Shown here: piece after piece, positions 17,948 to 26,271 of the stretch
Layout of the letters: each line of letters opens with the position of its first letter
How positions within the stretch are numbered: the stretch's first letter is position 1
Assembly (NCBI GenBank): GCA_040384665.1
Contig: JAZKIY010000025.1
Coordinates: 1-64,000 of the forward strand
DNA from: PCRC01 sp040384665
GTDB taxonomy: Bacteria > Pseudomonadota > Gammaproteobacteria > Burkholderiales > Burkholderiaceae_C
Length of the DNA stretch: 64,000 bases
Direction of reading: 5' to 3'
Notes under the pieces: model-generated
What the model was told of the DNA's origin: nothing
Seen by the model: the letters and a program-made list of their open reading frames with translations, nothing else
Databases searched by the model: none
Program-made: the position numbers and the translations under genes

Positions 17948-18960
17948 CACTCCAGGCACTCGCCACCGCCCTGCGCGCCAGCCGCGGCTTTCTGCACAAG
18001 CGCGACATCAGCGACGTGGTGTCGGCCCTGCACCACGTGTTGCCCACCGGCGCCCAAGGCACCGCGCAGGCCGTGCCGGTGGGCGACGACTGCGCCGCCA
18101 TCCCCGACGGCCACGGTGGCTACCTGCTGTTCGCCATCGAAGGCTTTGTCGAAGACTTCATCCAGCGCATGCCGTGGTTTGCCGGCTACTGCGGCGTGAT
18201 GGTCAACGTGAGCGACATCTACGCCATGGGTGGCCGCCCCCTGGCGGTGGTGGACGCGCTGTGGAGCCAGGGCATGGACCCGGCGGGCGAGATGCTGCGC
18301 GGCATGGCCGACGCTTCGGCCAAGTACGGCGTGCCCATTGTTGGCGGCCACAGCAACAACCGCAGCGAGCGGCCGCAGCTGGCGGTGGCCATTTTGGGCA
18401 AAGCCCAAAAGTTGCTCACCAGCTTCAACGCCCGCCCCGGCGACCGGCTGATGATGGCGGTGGACTTGCGCGGCGCCTACGAAGAGCCCTTCCCCTATTG
18501 GAACGCCTCCACCCCCGCCCCCGGTGCGCGCCTGCGCGGTGACCTGGAGCTGCTGCCCGAGCTGGCCGAAACCGGCCTGTGCGACGCCGCCAAAGACATC
18601 AGCATGGCCGGCGCCATTGGCACCGCGCTGATGCTGCTGGAGTGTTCCAGGGTCGGTGCGGTGATCGACATCGACGCCATCCCGCGCCCCGAACGCCCGC
18701 ACGACGAGCCGCCGCTGCGCTGGCTGACCGCCTTCCCCAGCTACGGCTACATCCTGAGCGTGCGGCCCGAGCACGTGGCCGGCGTGCTGCTGAAGTTTGC
18801 CGCCCGCGACCTGGCCTGCCAGGTCATTGGCGAGGTCACCAACAGCCGCACGCTGACGCTGCGCCAGGGCCACGAGCAGGCGCTGTTGTGGGACCTGAAC
18901 CAGGACGCCTTCATTGGCGAAGCCCCAACCCTGTCGTCACACAAGGAAGCCCATGTCTGA
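17944..18960 (+). CDS. Sll0787-family AIR synthase-like protein
   Basis: A 338-aa protein of the PurM/SelD/ThiL ATP-binding superfamily. VPVGDDCAAIP near residue 40 is the metal-ATP binding motif, followed by MVNVSDIYAMGGRPLAVVD and VPIVGGHSNN. The C-terminal half is AIR-synthase C-domain-like. It probably phosphorylates or activates an intermediate of the pathway. It overlaps the glycosyltransferase gene by 8 bp. Confidence 0.88.
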   Translation: MTLQALATALRASRGFLHKRDISDVVSALHHVLPTGAQGTAQAVPVGDDCAAIPDGHGGYLLFAIEGFVEDFIQRMPWFAGYCGVMVNVSDIYAMGGRPLAVVDALWSQGMDPAGEMLRGMADASAKYGVPIVGGHSNNRSERPQLAVAILGKAQKLLTSFNARPGDRLMMAVDLRGAYEEPFPYWNASTPAPGARLRGDLELLPELAETGLCDAAKDISMAGAIGTALMLLECSRVGAVIDIDAIPRPERPHDEPPLRWLTAFPSYGYILSVRPEHVAGVLLKFAARDLACQVIGEVTNSRTLTLRQGHEQALLWDLNQDAFIGEAPTLSSHKEAHV

Positions 18961-20182
18961 CTTCAACGCCCTGCTCGCCTCCGGCCCGCTGCGCATTGGG
19001 CTGATGACGCATTCGCTCAACCCGCGCGGCGGCGTGGTGCACACGCTGGAGCTGGCGCACGCGCTGCTGGATGCCGGCCACACCGTCACGGTGATGGCCC
19101 CCGCCCTGCCCGGCCAGCAGTTCTTTCGCCCGGTGCGCTGCCGGACCGAGCTGGTGCCCGTTGCCGACACGCCGGCGGACATGGCCGAGATGGTCGGCTC
19201 CCGCATTGCCGCCTACACCGCCCACCTGCGTGGCCTGCTGGACCGCGAGCACTTCGACATCCTGCACACCCACGACGGCATTGGCGGCAACGCACTGGCC
19301 AACCTGCAAGACAACGGCTGGCGCGGCAGCTTTGTGCGCACCGTGCACCACCTCGACACCTTCGACAGCCCGCAGATCCAGCGCTGGCAGCTGCGTGGCT
19401 TCAAACGCGCCCGCAGTGTGCTGTGCGTGAGCAAGCTGTGGTGCGACGTGCTCCGGCGTGACCACCACATCCACGCCACCGAGGTGCACAACGGCGTAGA
19501 CACCACCCGCTACACCACCACACCGCAGCCCACCGACGCCGAAGTGGCCAGCCGCCTCGGCCTGCAATGCCACGCCAATGGCGCCGGGCCCATGGTGCTG
19601 GCCGTGGGCGGCATTGAAGAACGCAAAAACACCGTGCGCCTGCTGGAGGCCTTTGTGCTGCTGCGCAAACAGCGGCCCAGCGCGCAGCTGGTGGTGGCCG
19701 GCGGCGTGAGCCTGCTGAACCACGATGCGTATGTGCAGCGCTTCCACGCGCTGCTGGCCCAGCACGGCCTGACCACCGGCCCCCACCAGCCGGTGGTGCT
19801 GACCGGCGGCGTGCGCGACGCCGACATGCCCGCGCTGTTCCGCCTGGCCGACGTGGTGGCCATGCCGTCCACCCGCGAAGGCTTTGGCCTGGTGGTGCTG
19901 GAATCGCTCGCCAGCGGCACGCCGGTGGTGGTGTCGAACATCGCGCCCTTCACCCAGTACCTGAACGGTGGCGACTGCCACTGGGCCGACCCGCTCAGCG
20001 CGGCGTCCATCGCCTCGGCGCTGGCGGCTGCGCTGCGCGCCGGCAAGTCGCCCGCGCTGGCCGGCATTGCCAGCCGCCTGGGCCAGCGCTTCAGCTGGGA
20101 CAGCAGCGCCCAGCTGCACCTGAACGCCTACCGCCGCACCCTGAACCATGCGGCGCCCGAAACCCTGACCTGTGACGTTTGA
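18953..20182 (+). CDS. MSMEG_0565-family glycosyltransferase
   Basis: A 409-aa GT-B, GT4-type glycosyltransferase. The N-terminal Rossmann domain starts RIGLMTHSLNPRGGVVHTLELAHAL. The C-terminal nucleotide-sugar domain has VLAVGGIEERKNTVRLLEAF and the E-x7-E motif in REGFGLVVLESLASGTPVV. It is present in the actinobacterial and cyanobacterial type of Nit1C cluster and absent, as I recall, from the Pseudomonas type, so this locus is the full-length version. The ATG at 18953 is chosen for its GAAGC/RBS context and conserved start. Confidence 0.88.
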   Translation: MSDFNALLASGPLRIGLMTHSLNPRGGVVHTLELAHALLDAGHTVTVMAPALPGQQFFRPVRCRTELVPVADTPADMAEMVGSRIAAYTAHLRGLLDREHFDILHTHDGIGGNALANLQDNGWRGSFVRTVHHLDTFDSPQIQRWQLRGFKRARSVLCVSKLWCDVLRRDHHIHATEVHNGVDTTRYTTTPQPTDAEVASRLGLQCHANGAGPMVLAVGGIEERKNTVRLLEAFVLLRKQRPSAQLVVAGGVSLLNHDAYVQRFHALLAQHGLTTGPHQPVVLTGGVRDADMPALFRLADVVAMPSTREGFGLVVLESLASGTPVVVSNIAPFTQYLNGGDCHWADPLSAASIASALAAALRAGKSPALAGIASRLGQRFSWDSSAQLHLNAYRRTLNHAAPETLTCDV

Positions 20183-20185
20183 ACC

Positions 20186-20470
20186 ATGCCTGTGATGCAC
20201 TTTCAGGTCCGCTGGCCGGACCACTCTGAACACTGGTGCTACTCGCCCTCGGTGGTGGTGCGGGACTTTCTGAGCGCCGGCCAGACCTACCCGATGGACG
20301 AGTTCATGGCCCTGATCCGCGAGGCGCTGAACATCGCTTCTGAACGGGTGCGCGCCAAGTACGGTTTTGCCTGCTCGCAGGCGCTCGACCAGCTGGCCGA
20401 GATCGAGCTGCGCGCCAGCACCTTCAAAGACCACCCCGGCGCCCAGGTCGCCGTGCTCGCGTTCGACTGA
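20186..20470 (+). CDS. MSMEG_0570-family nitrogen starvation response protein
   Basis: A 94-aa conserved small protein (MxFQVRWPDHSEHWCYSPS start, RASTFKDHPGAQVAVLAFD end). Function unknown; invariant partner of Nit1C genes. It starts 3 bp after the glycosyltransferase stop. Confidence 0.88.
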   Translation: MPVMHFQVRWPDHSEHWCYSPSVVVRDFLSAGQTYPMDEFMALIREALNIASERVRAKYGFACSQALDQLAEIELRASTFKDHPGAQVAVLAFD

Positions 20471-20497
20471 ACGCCCAATTCCCCAGCCAGGTACCCC

Positions 20498-21793
20498 ATG
20501 TCTGAAACACCCACCACCCCCCACTACAGCGTCATCGTCATTGGCGGCGGCCAGTCTGGCCTGTCGCTCAGCTACTGCCTGCAGCAGCGCGGCATTGACC
20601 ACCTGGTGATTGAAAAACGCAGCCTGGTCCACAGTTGGCGCACCCAGCGCTGGGACACGTTTTGCCTCGTCACGCCCAACTGGCAATGCAAGCTGCCCGG
20701 CTACGCGTACGAGGGCAACGACCCCCACGGCTTCATGGTGAAAGACCAGATCAACGAATGGCTGACCGGCTTTGTGAAACACGTCAACGCCCCCGCGCTG
20801 GAAGGCGTGGTGGTGCAGAAGGTGTCGCAGAAAGAACGCGAGCCGTTCAAGGTGGAAACGTCGCGCGGCACCTTCACCGCCGACCAGGTGGTGGTCGCCT
20901 CTGGCGGTTACCACAAGCCCATCGTGCCGCGCATGGCCGAGAAGCTGCCCAAGGGCATGGTTCAGATGCACTCGGCCGAGTACCGCAACCCACAGCAACT
21001 GCCCGAAGGCAAGGTGCTGGTGGTGGGCTGCGGCCAGAGTGGCTCGCAGCTGGCCGAAGACCTGCACCTGGCGGGCCGCGAGGTGGTGCTGGCCACCGGC
21101 GACGCACCGCGCTGCGCCCGCTTCTACCGCGGCAAAGACGTGGTGGACTGGCTGGCCGACATGAACTACTACGACCTGCCCGTGAGCCAGCACCCGCTGC
21201 GCGAGGGCGTACGCGACAACACCAACCACTACGTGACCGGCCGCGACGGCGGGCGCGACATTGACTTGCGCAGGTTTGCCAAGGAGGGCATGGACCTCTA
21301 CGGCATCTTGACCGACCTGGACGGCGACGAACTCAAGTTCATGCCCAACTTGAAACACAACCTCGACTTTGCCGACCAGATCTACAACGGCATCAACGCC
21401 AGCATTGACAAATACATCGCCAGCCAAGGCATCAACGCCCCGCCCGGCGAACCCTATGTGCCGGTCTGGGAGCCCCCCATGGAGCGCACCAGCCTGAGCC
21501 TGAAAAAGTCCGGCATCACCTCGGTGATCTGGTGCATCGGCTTCTCGCCCGACTTTGCGTGGGTGGACGCGTCCGTCTTCAACGGCAAAGGCGACCCGGT
21601 GCACCACCGCGGCGTGACCAGCCACCCCGGCCTGTACTTCCTCGGCTTGCCGTGGCTGCACACCTGGGGCTCAGGCCGCTTCTCTGGCGTGGCACGCGAT
21701 GCGCTGTACCTGGCGGAGCAGATTGAAGGGCGGCTGGCGCAGAAGAAGCCGGTGCCGCATGAAGGGCAGCGGGAGATGGCGCTGTTGAGTTGA
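20498..21793 (+). CDS. MSMEG_0569-family flavin-dependent oxidoreductase
   Basis: A 431-aa FAD/NAD(P)H monooxygenase-like protein (group B FMO/YUCCA-like). The FAD-binding fingerprint is VIVIGGGQSGLSLSYCL at residues 9-25; the NADPH motif is VLVVGCGQSGSQLAEDL near 175. A conserved W/F pocket follows (ITSVIWCIGFSPDFAW). It is the last gene of the Nit1C operon. In cyanotrophic pseudomonads the homologue is proposed to oxidise the nitrile/cyanide substrate. No terminator with a clear T-run follows. Confidence 0.9.
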   Translation: MSETPTTPHYSVIVIGGGQSGLSLSYCLQQRGIDHLVIEKRSLVHSWRTQRWDTFCLVTPNWQCKLPGYAYEGNDPHGFMVKDQINEWLTGFVKHVNAPALEGVVVQKVSQKEREPFKVETSRGTFTADQVVVASGGYHKPIVPRMAEKLPKGMVQMHSAEYRNPQQLPEGKVLVVGCGQSGSQLAEDLHLAGREVVLATGDAPRCARFYRGKDVVDWLADMNYYDLPVSQHPLREGVRDNTNHYVTGRDGGRDIDLRRFAKEGMDLYGILTDLDGDELKFMPNLKHNLDFADQIYNGINASIDKYIASQGINAPPGEPYVPVWEPPMERTSLSLKKSGITSVIWCIGFSPDFAWVDASVFNGKGDPVHHRGVTSHPGLYFLGLPWLHTWGSGRFSGVARDALYLAEQIEGRLAQKKPVPHEGQREMALLS

Positions 21794-22158
21794 AGTGGTT
21801 ATGCGGCTTTTGCTTCTGGCGAAACTTTGGACTGATTCCGATCAGAGAGATTGGCTGATTTCGGCCAGCAGCCGTCCTTGATCCGCCGCCAGACAACGTC
21901 CGGCACAGGCTGATCTGAGTCATTCATGGTCTAGTGCCTGAGCGGAAGCGCCCACCAGTACCAGTCATTGAACGCCGTCTGCACTGAACGGCCGCTTTAC
22001 CCTTAAAACTACCCGCGGCCCGGCTTCCACGACGGCCACTGCTTGCAGCGACTGGGTAATGTCGACACAGTGCGGTCTTTTCGATCTCTTCAAAGCCGAA
22101 ACTCAGGGCTACACGCTTTCATTTGCGGCTCATGAACCTCCTCTATAGCTCACCGGCT
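21794..22158. other. intergenic boundary between Nit1C and the accessory island
   Basis: 365 bp without a supportable gene. It includes a 65-bp segment (21867-21931) that recurs at 53640-53708, and GC content falls from left to right. Words such as GAACGGCCGCTTT (about 21987) look like degenerate intergenic repeat debris. Confidence 0.5.
21867..21931 (+). repeat. boundary repeat, copy A
   Basis: Contains CTTGATCCG, then GTCCGGCACAGGCTGATCT, GAGTC and TGGTC. The same order with few changes is at 53640-53708. Both copies start within 1-75 bp after a gene 3' end and border accessory DNA. Confidence 0.6.
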
Positions 22159-22710
22159 CTACAGGCTGCAGCCCGGCCAAGGTGGATTGCGGAAGGCAGT
22201 AAGCCAGCACCATGGAAACATTCGAGTGAAGACAACTATATGTAGAGCTATGAAGACCAGAGGTACGTTGCGCTCGATATGTGTTAAGGGCCGATATAGC
22301 TTTGGGTTGGTCCCACGCTCCATTGCGTCCCACTCGGCCTCGTAAGGACTGATCGGAAGCCGCTTTTCAATCTGATGGATCACCTTGAACTTAGCAGTGT
22401 TCAGATTGGAATACGAGATGATGAGCGTTCGCCATAGCCAGGATAATGCGATGCCTCCACACGCTAACATCCAGTTGTACTCGCCGGTATCTTTCACCGA
22501 CAGGTAGCCGACAAAAGCCAAGATTGCCGAATTCAAGCTGAGAAAGTACGTATTAGCTGTAGCGCGCCGCTGGCTGATGCGGTCCGCCATCTCGACGTAG
22601 AGCTTGTACTGGTCTAATAAGTGGCCGTACCACTTATCGTTGTGCGGGTAGGTGACCCCTTCTGCGATCTCGTTGAACAAGTTGGCCCGGTCAACCTTAG
22701 GCTCAGTCAT
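22159..22710 (-). CDS. RipA-like small membrane protein, partner of the TIR-like protein
   Basis: A 183-aa protein. The soluble N-terminus (1-50, LLDQYKLYVEMADRISQRR) is followed by hydrophobic segments at about 53-72, 79-98 and 149-165. The motif LPISPYEAEWDAM between TM2 and TM3 is characteristic of the RipA-type octameric membrane proteins that recur next to TIR genes, similar to SLATT/2TM effectors. It overlaps the TIR gene stop by one base (TGATG), so translation is coupled. Likely role: membrane effector triggered by the TIR partner. The last 10-15 residues may be aberrant. Family assignment is from motif memory. Confidence 0.62.
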   Translation of the reverse strand: MTEPKVDRANLFNEIAEGVTYPHNDKWYGHLLDQYKLYVEMADRISQRRATANTYFLSLNSAILAFVGYLSVKDTGEYNWMLACGGIALSWLWRTLIISYSNLNTAKFKVIHQIEKRLPISPYEAEWDAMERGTNPKLYRPLTHIERNVPLVFIALHIVVFTRMFPWCWLTAFRNPPWPGCSL

Positions 22711-23096
22711 CAGCGAGCGCCTTTAACTAGCTTCTTCAAATTGTCCCAAGTCCACGTGTAGAGCTTGTCATCAGCTAGTGCGGTCGACGGCTTGGTGCAG
22801 CCGTCTTGGTACGCGGCTAGCAAGAAGTATGGCTTGCCGATCTCTTGAGCAATCGTGACTTCATGCGCAACGCCCGACGCTGTTGCCATGTTCTTGCCGC
22901 ACAGCACACAGACAACATCGACATATGCAAGCTTAGCCTTGATCTTAGCCTTCCAATCACCGGTCAAATGCTCTTTCGAAGACCAGTCTGCGAACTCAAA
23001 GTCGGTATCTGGGTGCTTTGACTGCCCAACCAGCAAGTCCTTCTGACGTGCGTCGTTGTCGTAATCGAAGCTGATGAAAACTCTGGTGTTGGCCAT
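22710..23096 (-). CDS. TIR-like (ThsB/DUF1863-type) domain protein
   Basis: A 128-aa single-domain protein. RVFISFDYDND at residues 5-15 is the beta-A box of TIR-like proteins, VDVVCVLCGKNM near 59-70 forms strand D, and VAHEVTIAQEIGKPYF contains the Glu79 at the position of the TIR catalytic glutamate. A strong RBS GAGGAG stands 6 nt before the ATG. It is the first gene of a two-gene operon with the membrane protein. Such TIR proteins make NAD-derived signals or consume NAD+ upon phage infection. Base composition is clearly lower in GC than the flanking core genes. Confidence 0.75.
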   Translation of the reverse strand: MANTRVFISFDYDNDARQKDLLVGQSKHPDTDFEFADWSSKEHLTGDWKAKIKAKLAYVDVVCVLCGKNMATASGVAHEVTIAQEIGKPYFLLAAYQDGCTKPSTALADDKLYTWTWDNLKKLVKGAR

Positions 23097-23404
23097 TTTT
23101 GCTCCTCGTGCTTGTGGTGTAACTCAGTTTAGCGAGGAGTTAAACGATGCAGCAATGGACGCGCCAAAACCGAGTCAGCCAGACCGGTGAGCAAATCCCA
23201 AGAATTGGGAGGCATAGCATTCTCATCAAACACCCTCATAGCGCCTTGAACAGGATGGAAAGACCGCCACATCCGGTAAGCCACGGAAGGTCCGCTCCTG
23301 CCCGGAAGCAGGTACCCGCCGCATTACGGAGATCGTTCAATTGATGCAATCGCTGATGGCCTACTCTGAACATCTGCTTTCAGGAATCAGTGTTGAACAA
23401 CCGG
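23097..23404. other. intergenic DNA in the accessory island
   Basis: 308 bp. A short open frame at 23147-23344 (+) follows an AGGAG but encodes Arg/Pro/His-rich sequence without recognisable domain. I see no transposase remnant that can be named. Confidence 0.35.
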
Positions 23405-23941
23405 TCAGATTGTTTTATCGCGCAGCTCCATGCCATTATTCCGCGCATAGTTATAAAAATGCTCAATGGCGGCTTCATATGGGAGCCGCTCAAAGTACCT
23501 CACTGCGATGCCATAACTTGACGGGATATCAAAGAGGTCATGCTCGTATAGGCCCAAATTTCCCCACTTCGATTGAACCCGATTGCCTTCTACGGTGACA
23601 CCAACGTGCGTGAACACGCCTCGCTCGTCGAAATACATCGCCAATGAACCGACAGGAATGCTAGTCGACCTGATTTCTTCCAACACTCCGCGCATAAGTA
23701 GCCATTCGGCAAAGTTCTTGCCTGCGTAAATATTGGGCCGCTGAAGGATCGCGACCGATAGATATTCAGGCTTCTCAACGAAATCTAATGCGTGCATAAG
23801 GCAGGTGTACCGGAACAAGTCGTGTGATGAGGGAAGCGAAGCGATGTCACGCTCGAATTCAGTAGCGATTGCACTTACAAGCTCGATGTTTCGCTCGGGA
23901 GTAACGTGATCGGATGCATCGAATAAGCGTTCACGGAGCAT
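23405..23941 (-). CDS. hypothetical protein, DUF7689/NlpC-P60-like predicted papain fold
   Basis: 178 aa from the ATG at 23941; a GTG at 23950 is an alternative start. Not a named family that I can prove. Numbering from the GTG, Cys50 precedes a helix (RYTCLMHALDF) as in papain-like enzymes. Then come GSLAMYFDERGVFTHVGV with His115, RVQSKWGNLG and a second His137. The order Cys-(G-x-[IL]-x-x-Y)-His-(SK-x-G)-His resembles NlpC/P60-type amidase domains and the DUF7689 family. It stands alone between the TIR pair and the ApeA-like gene, so it may be another defence or toxin component. Low GC. Confidence 0.5.
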   Translation of the reverse strand: MLRERLFDASDHVTPERNIELVSAIATEFERDIASLPSSHDLFRYTCLMHALDFVEKPEYLSVAILQRPNIYAGKNFAEWLLMRGVLEEIRSTSIPVGSLAMYFDERGVFTHVGVTVEGNRVQSKWGNLGLYEHDLFDIPSSYGIAVRYFERLPYEAAIEHFYNYARNNGMELRDKTI

Positions 23942-24244
23942 TGAAATCACCTAACCAATTACAGGAACTAGATGACGCGAAAGTTGTGCTGGTCACTAAC
24001 ATTGTGGTTACCCAAGAAAGCGAGGGAGTGCGGTTCGCTTTTCGGAAACATTCAGAATGACAGGAACTGGCCGGCAGGGTGAGTAGGAAGCCGCGCCAAG
24101 AAACTGGCCTGCGATGCTTAGGACCCTCAAGGCAAAGATCAGCTTCCTGCTGCCAAAAGGGGAACCTAGTTTCGGCCAAAAGCGGATGCGCAGGCAAGAA
24201 ATCGACACGCGATTCGACGAACATCGTTGACGTCAAGGAAGTCT
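23942..24244. other. intergenic DNA in the accessory island
   Basis: About 300 bp with open frames on both strands but no recognisable protein. Probably decayed sequence and the 3' untranslated part of the ApeA-like gene. Confidence 0.35.
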
Positions 24245-25573
24245 CTACCCCGGAAGAAACCTGTACTGGTACTCCTCCACTGCAGCCACGGGTACTCCGA
24301 CGCTACGCAACACGTATCCCAGCACAATCAGTTGAATCGCAGCATTTACGCGGTAAAGACCTTTCATTCCAAGCTTGCTCAACAGCTTGCGAGGCCTGCC
24401 AAAGTGTGCGATCTCGTTTCGAACATTGCTGACCTCCCCGCCAATTTGAGAGACTTGAACGTCGAGCTCTTTCGAGAGCAATTCGGTGATCCAATGCGAG
24501 GCATAGCGGTTGATCGGATATTGATACTTTTCTCGTTGCGATGCTTTTCCGGCGATTACGGAAATCGATTCGAGGAGCGCGACGTTGAGAACGAGCTCGC
24601 CATGAAGGTCGTGCAAGTTGGCGACGCTAGTCTGATTCTGAAGGCTATCAGCAACTGTTCGGAAGTGCTCCGAGTTTGCGAGCCACTTCCCGATGAGCTT
24701 GGGCAATTTGACTGTTCTTGCATTGATAGGCAGATCATGATGGGACCCCTCCGTCAGGCACATATCCACCGTACGGCGGTCGCGAAGAAGACTCAGATAG
24801 ATATCAACGTGTTCGCGCGGTGTTGACTGGGGCACTAGCGCCACACGTTGCGGAAGAACAGGCTTGTGGGTAAGAAGTGCGAACAGGTTGGCCAGTTCAG
24901 TGATCAACGAACACACCTCGTGCAACTCAAGTGAAGGCTGGAAAGTCAGATGTAGCGCGTATCCGATGTCCTTCTTGATTTGTAAGACCTGGTCCGGAAA
25001 GCGCGTCTCGACGTCGTCAATTGCAAGCGCAAGCGCCTCCAGCGCATCAGGATCCGAACTGTGGAAAAGCGCCATCGGATCTTTTGGAAGAAAGCCAAAT
25101 GACCCCGTTGTAAATACAGATGCTGTCCCGAAATCTGTGGGCTCTGTGTCGTTCAGGTGAGGTGAAAACTTCTCCCAATCCTTGAATCCGGTCGGAAAGA
25201 AGAACTCCTGCATCCCCGAATAAGTGATCGTCGCGCTTTCGAATTTTTGAGACGGGTCGACATGGGTGCCGAGTACCAGGATTCCGAACGACTCCGTTCC
25301 CGATTGGGAATGTTGTGCCCCTCTGATCTGCTCAGTCCGCTCACCACCTCTAGGCTCAAGGAGAGTGCATCGCTCACCGGAATCCAAGACACCGTGAAGG
25401 TATCGATCACGCTTCCGGGACTGGCGGACGGTGGTCGTGCCTTCATCTGTCAACAGGTAGCGCAACAGAACACCCGAGCCGGGCGTGAATTCCAGCTTTC
25501 CGCTGAAGCGCATCGCATACTCTGCCGGAGGGAAGAATGTACCGATCCAGTTACTTTCTTTCAGTAAGTCCAT
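24245..25573 (-). CDS. ApeA-like HEPN protein (predicted abortive-infection RNase)
   Basis: A 442-aa protein. The N-terminal region (WIGTFFPPAEYAMRFSGKL at residues 8-26) fits the ApeA N-terminal domain, beginning with a G-x-F-x-P motif and beta-rich sequence to about residue 170. The C-terminal region is helical and carries the HEPN RNase motif R-x4-H as RNEIAH (Arg385, His390), followed by a long hydrophobic helix with IQLIVLGYVLRSVG. ApeA is a stand-alone anti-phage abortive-infection protein; HEPN domains usually cut RNA. The ATG at 25573 is preceded by an adjacent TTG; the RBS is weak. The lower GC indicates transfer. Confidence 0.7.
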   Translation of the reverse strand: MDLLKESNWIGTFFPPAEYAMRFSGKLEFTPGSGVLLRYLLTDEGTTTVRQSRKRDRYLHGVLDSGERCTLLEPRGGERTEQIRGAQHSQSGTESFGILVLGTHVDPSQKFESATITYSGMQEFFFPTGFKDWEKFSPHLNDTEPTDFGTASVFTTGSFGFLPKDPMALFHSSDPDALEALALAIDDVETRFPDQVLQIKKDIGYALHLTFQPSLELHEVCSLITELANLFALLTHKPVLPQRVALVPQSTPREHVDIYLSLLRDRRTVDMCLTEGSHHDLPINARTVKLPKLIGKWLANSEHFRTVADSLQNQTSVANLHDLHGELVLNVALLESISVIAGKASQREKYQYPINRYASHWITELLSKELDVQVSQIGGEVSNVRNEIAHFGRPRKLLSKLGMKGLYRVNAAIQLIVLGYVLRSVGVPVAAVEEYQYRFLPG

Positions 25574-25576
25574 CAA

Positions 25577-26271
25577 GTTTCGATCAACCAGAAGGTATTC
25601 CCACGGCGGCGAACTGCTGTTTGTCGGGGCTACCTAGATTTCCAACAGGCCCAAGACTATTCCGCAACATAGGAACTGCGTGCTGGAGAACTCGACTGGC
25701 GGATGAGAATGTAGAGCATTATCCAGACCTTGGATTGAAGTGATTCCGTTGCCATCGCGAGACGACAAGCCCTGTAACTGGGCTCTTATATCGATCATAT
25801 TCCCAAGCTAGCCATGTCTACTTTGTGTCGAAACCGCCAGTCAAAGTGACTGACTATCGGTCGCAGAACCAGCCCCAGTACGGTTTCGCATTCTGACGAC
25901 TGCAGAACCTCCTACAGCCGACGCTCAGGCCAGTGTCACTCACAAAATGAACAGCCGCTTGACGAATTTCAACGTGAGCTCTCCTGTTAGCGCCCATCGG
26001 CCGCAATCGCTGCACAGCAGTCTTCCGCATTAAGTGCCCCGACGACTGTTGTGGGTCGCAAGCTGCCATTTCGAACACAGCCATTTGCTCTCATATTCAT
26101 AGCTAAATTGCAAGGTTTCACTAAGGCTCAGCGCCAATTTGGCTTAAAAACAGCCCCAAACAGCCGCCACAACCCTTCACAAGGGCTGTTTTCCGGCCGT
26201 GTCCCATAATTCCTGCGTGCCCGCCTGGCGAAGGCCATCGCCCCCTCTCTCAAGCCGCAAAGGAACCCTTC
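25577..26271. other. gene-free right shoulder of the accessory island
   Basis: About 700 bp. Short frames (for example 25854-26084, minus) lack any family signature. The segment contains fragments such as CGCCCATCGGCCGCAATCG that resemble degenerate intergenic repeats, then the interspersed repeat at 26093. No att site or integrase was found. Confidence 0.4.
26093..26152 (+). repeat. interspersed repeat copy 3, intergenic
   Basis: TTCATAGCTAAATTGCAAGG, then TTTCACTAAGGCTCAGCGCC and AATTTGGCTTAAAAAC, clearly related to the copies at 9476 and (minus strand) 4740. It lies at the junction back to core DNA, 120 bp before chaA. Confidence 0.6.

Noticed and set aside
18911..21661. Very long antisense open frame (over 900 codons) opposite the glycosyltransferase and flavoprotein genes
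   Set aside because: Shadow of high-GC codon use: composition is His/Gln/Val/Gly-rich without domains, and the plus strand carries well-recognised families.
22143..22180. Sixth interspersed repeat starting ATAGCTC
   Set aside because: Only the first few bases agree; no ACTA-GGCT block or TTTTG--T-AAAA end.
23147..23344. Small gene after AGGAG in the accessory island
   Set aside because: Sequence is low-complexity Arg/Pro/His/Gln without similarity to a known family; no support beyond an RBS-like string.
25537..25743. Plus-strand 68-codon frame overlapping the ApeA-like start
   Set aside because: No domain, poor RBS, overlaps the 5' end of a better-supported gene.
21794..26271. Prophage or integrative element
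   Set aside because: No integrase, phage structural genes, transposase or att-like tRNA end; better described as an accessory island.
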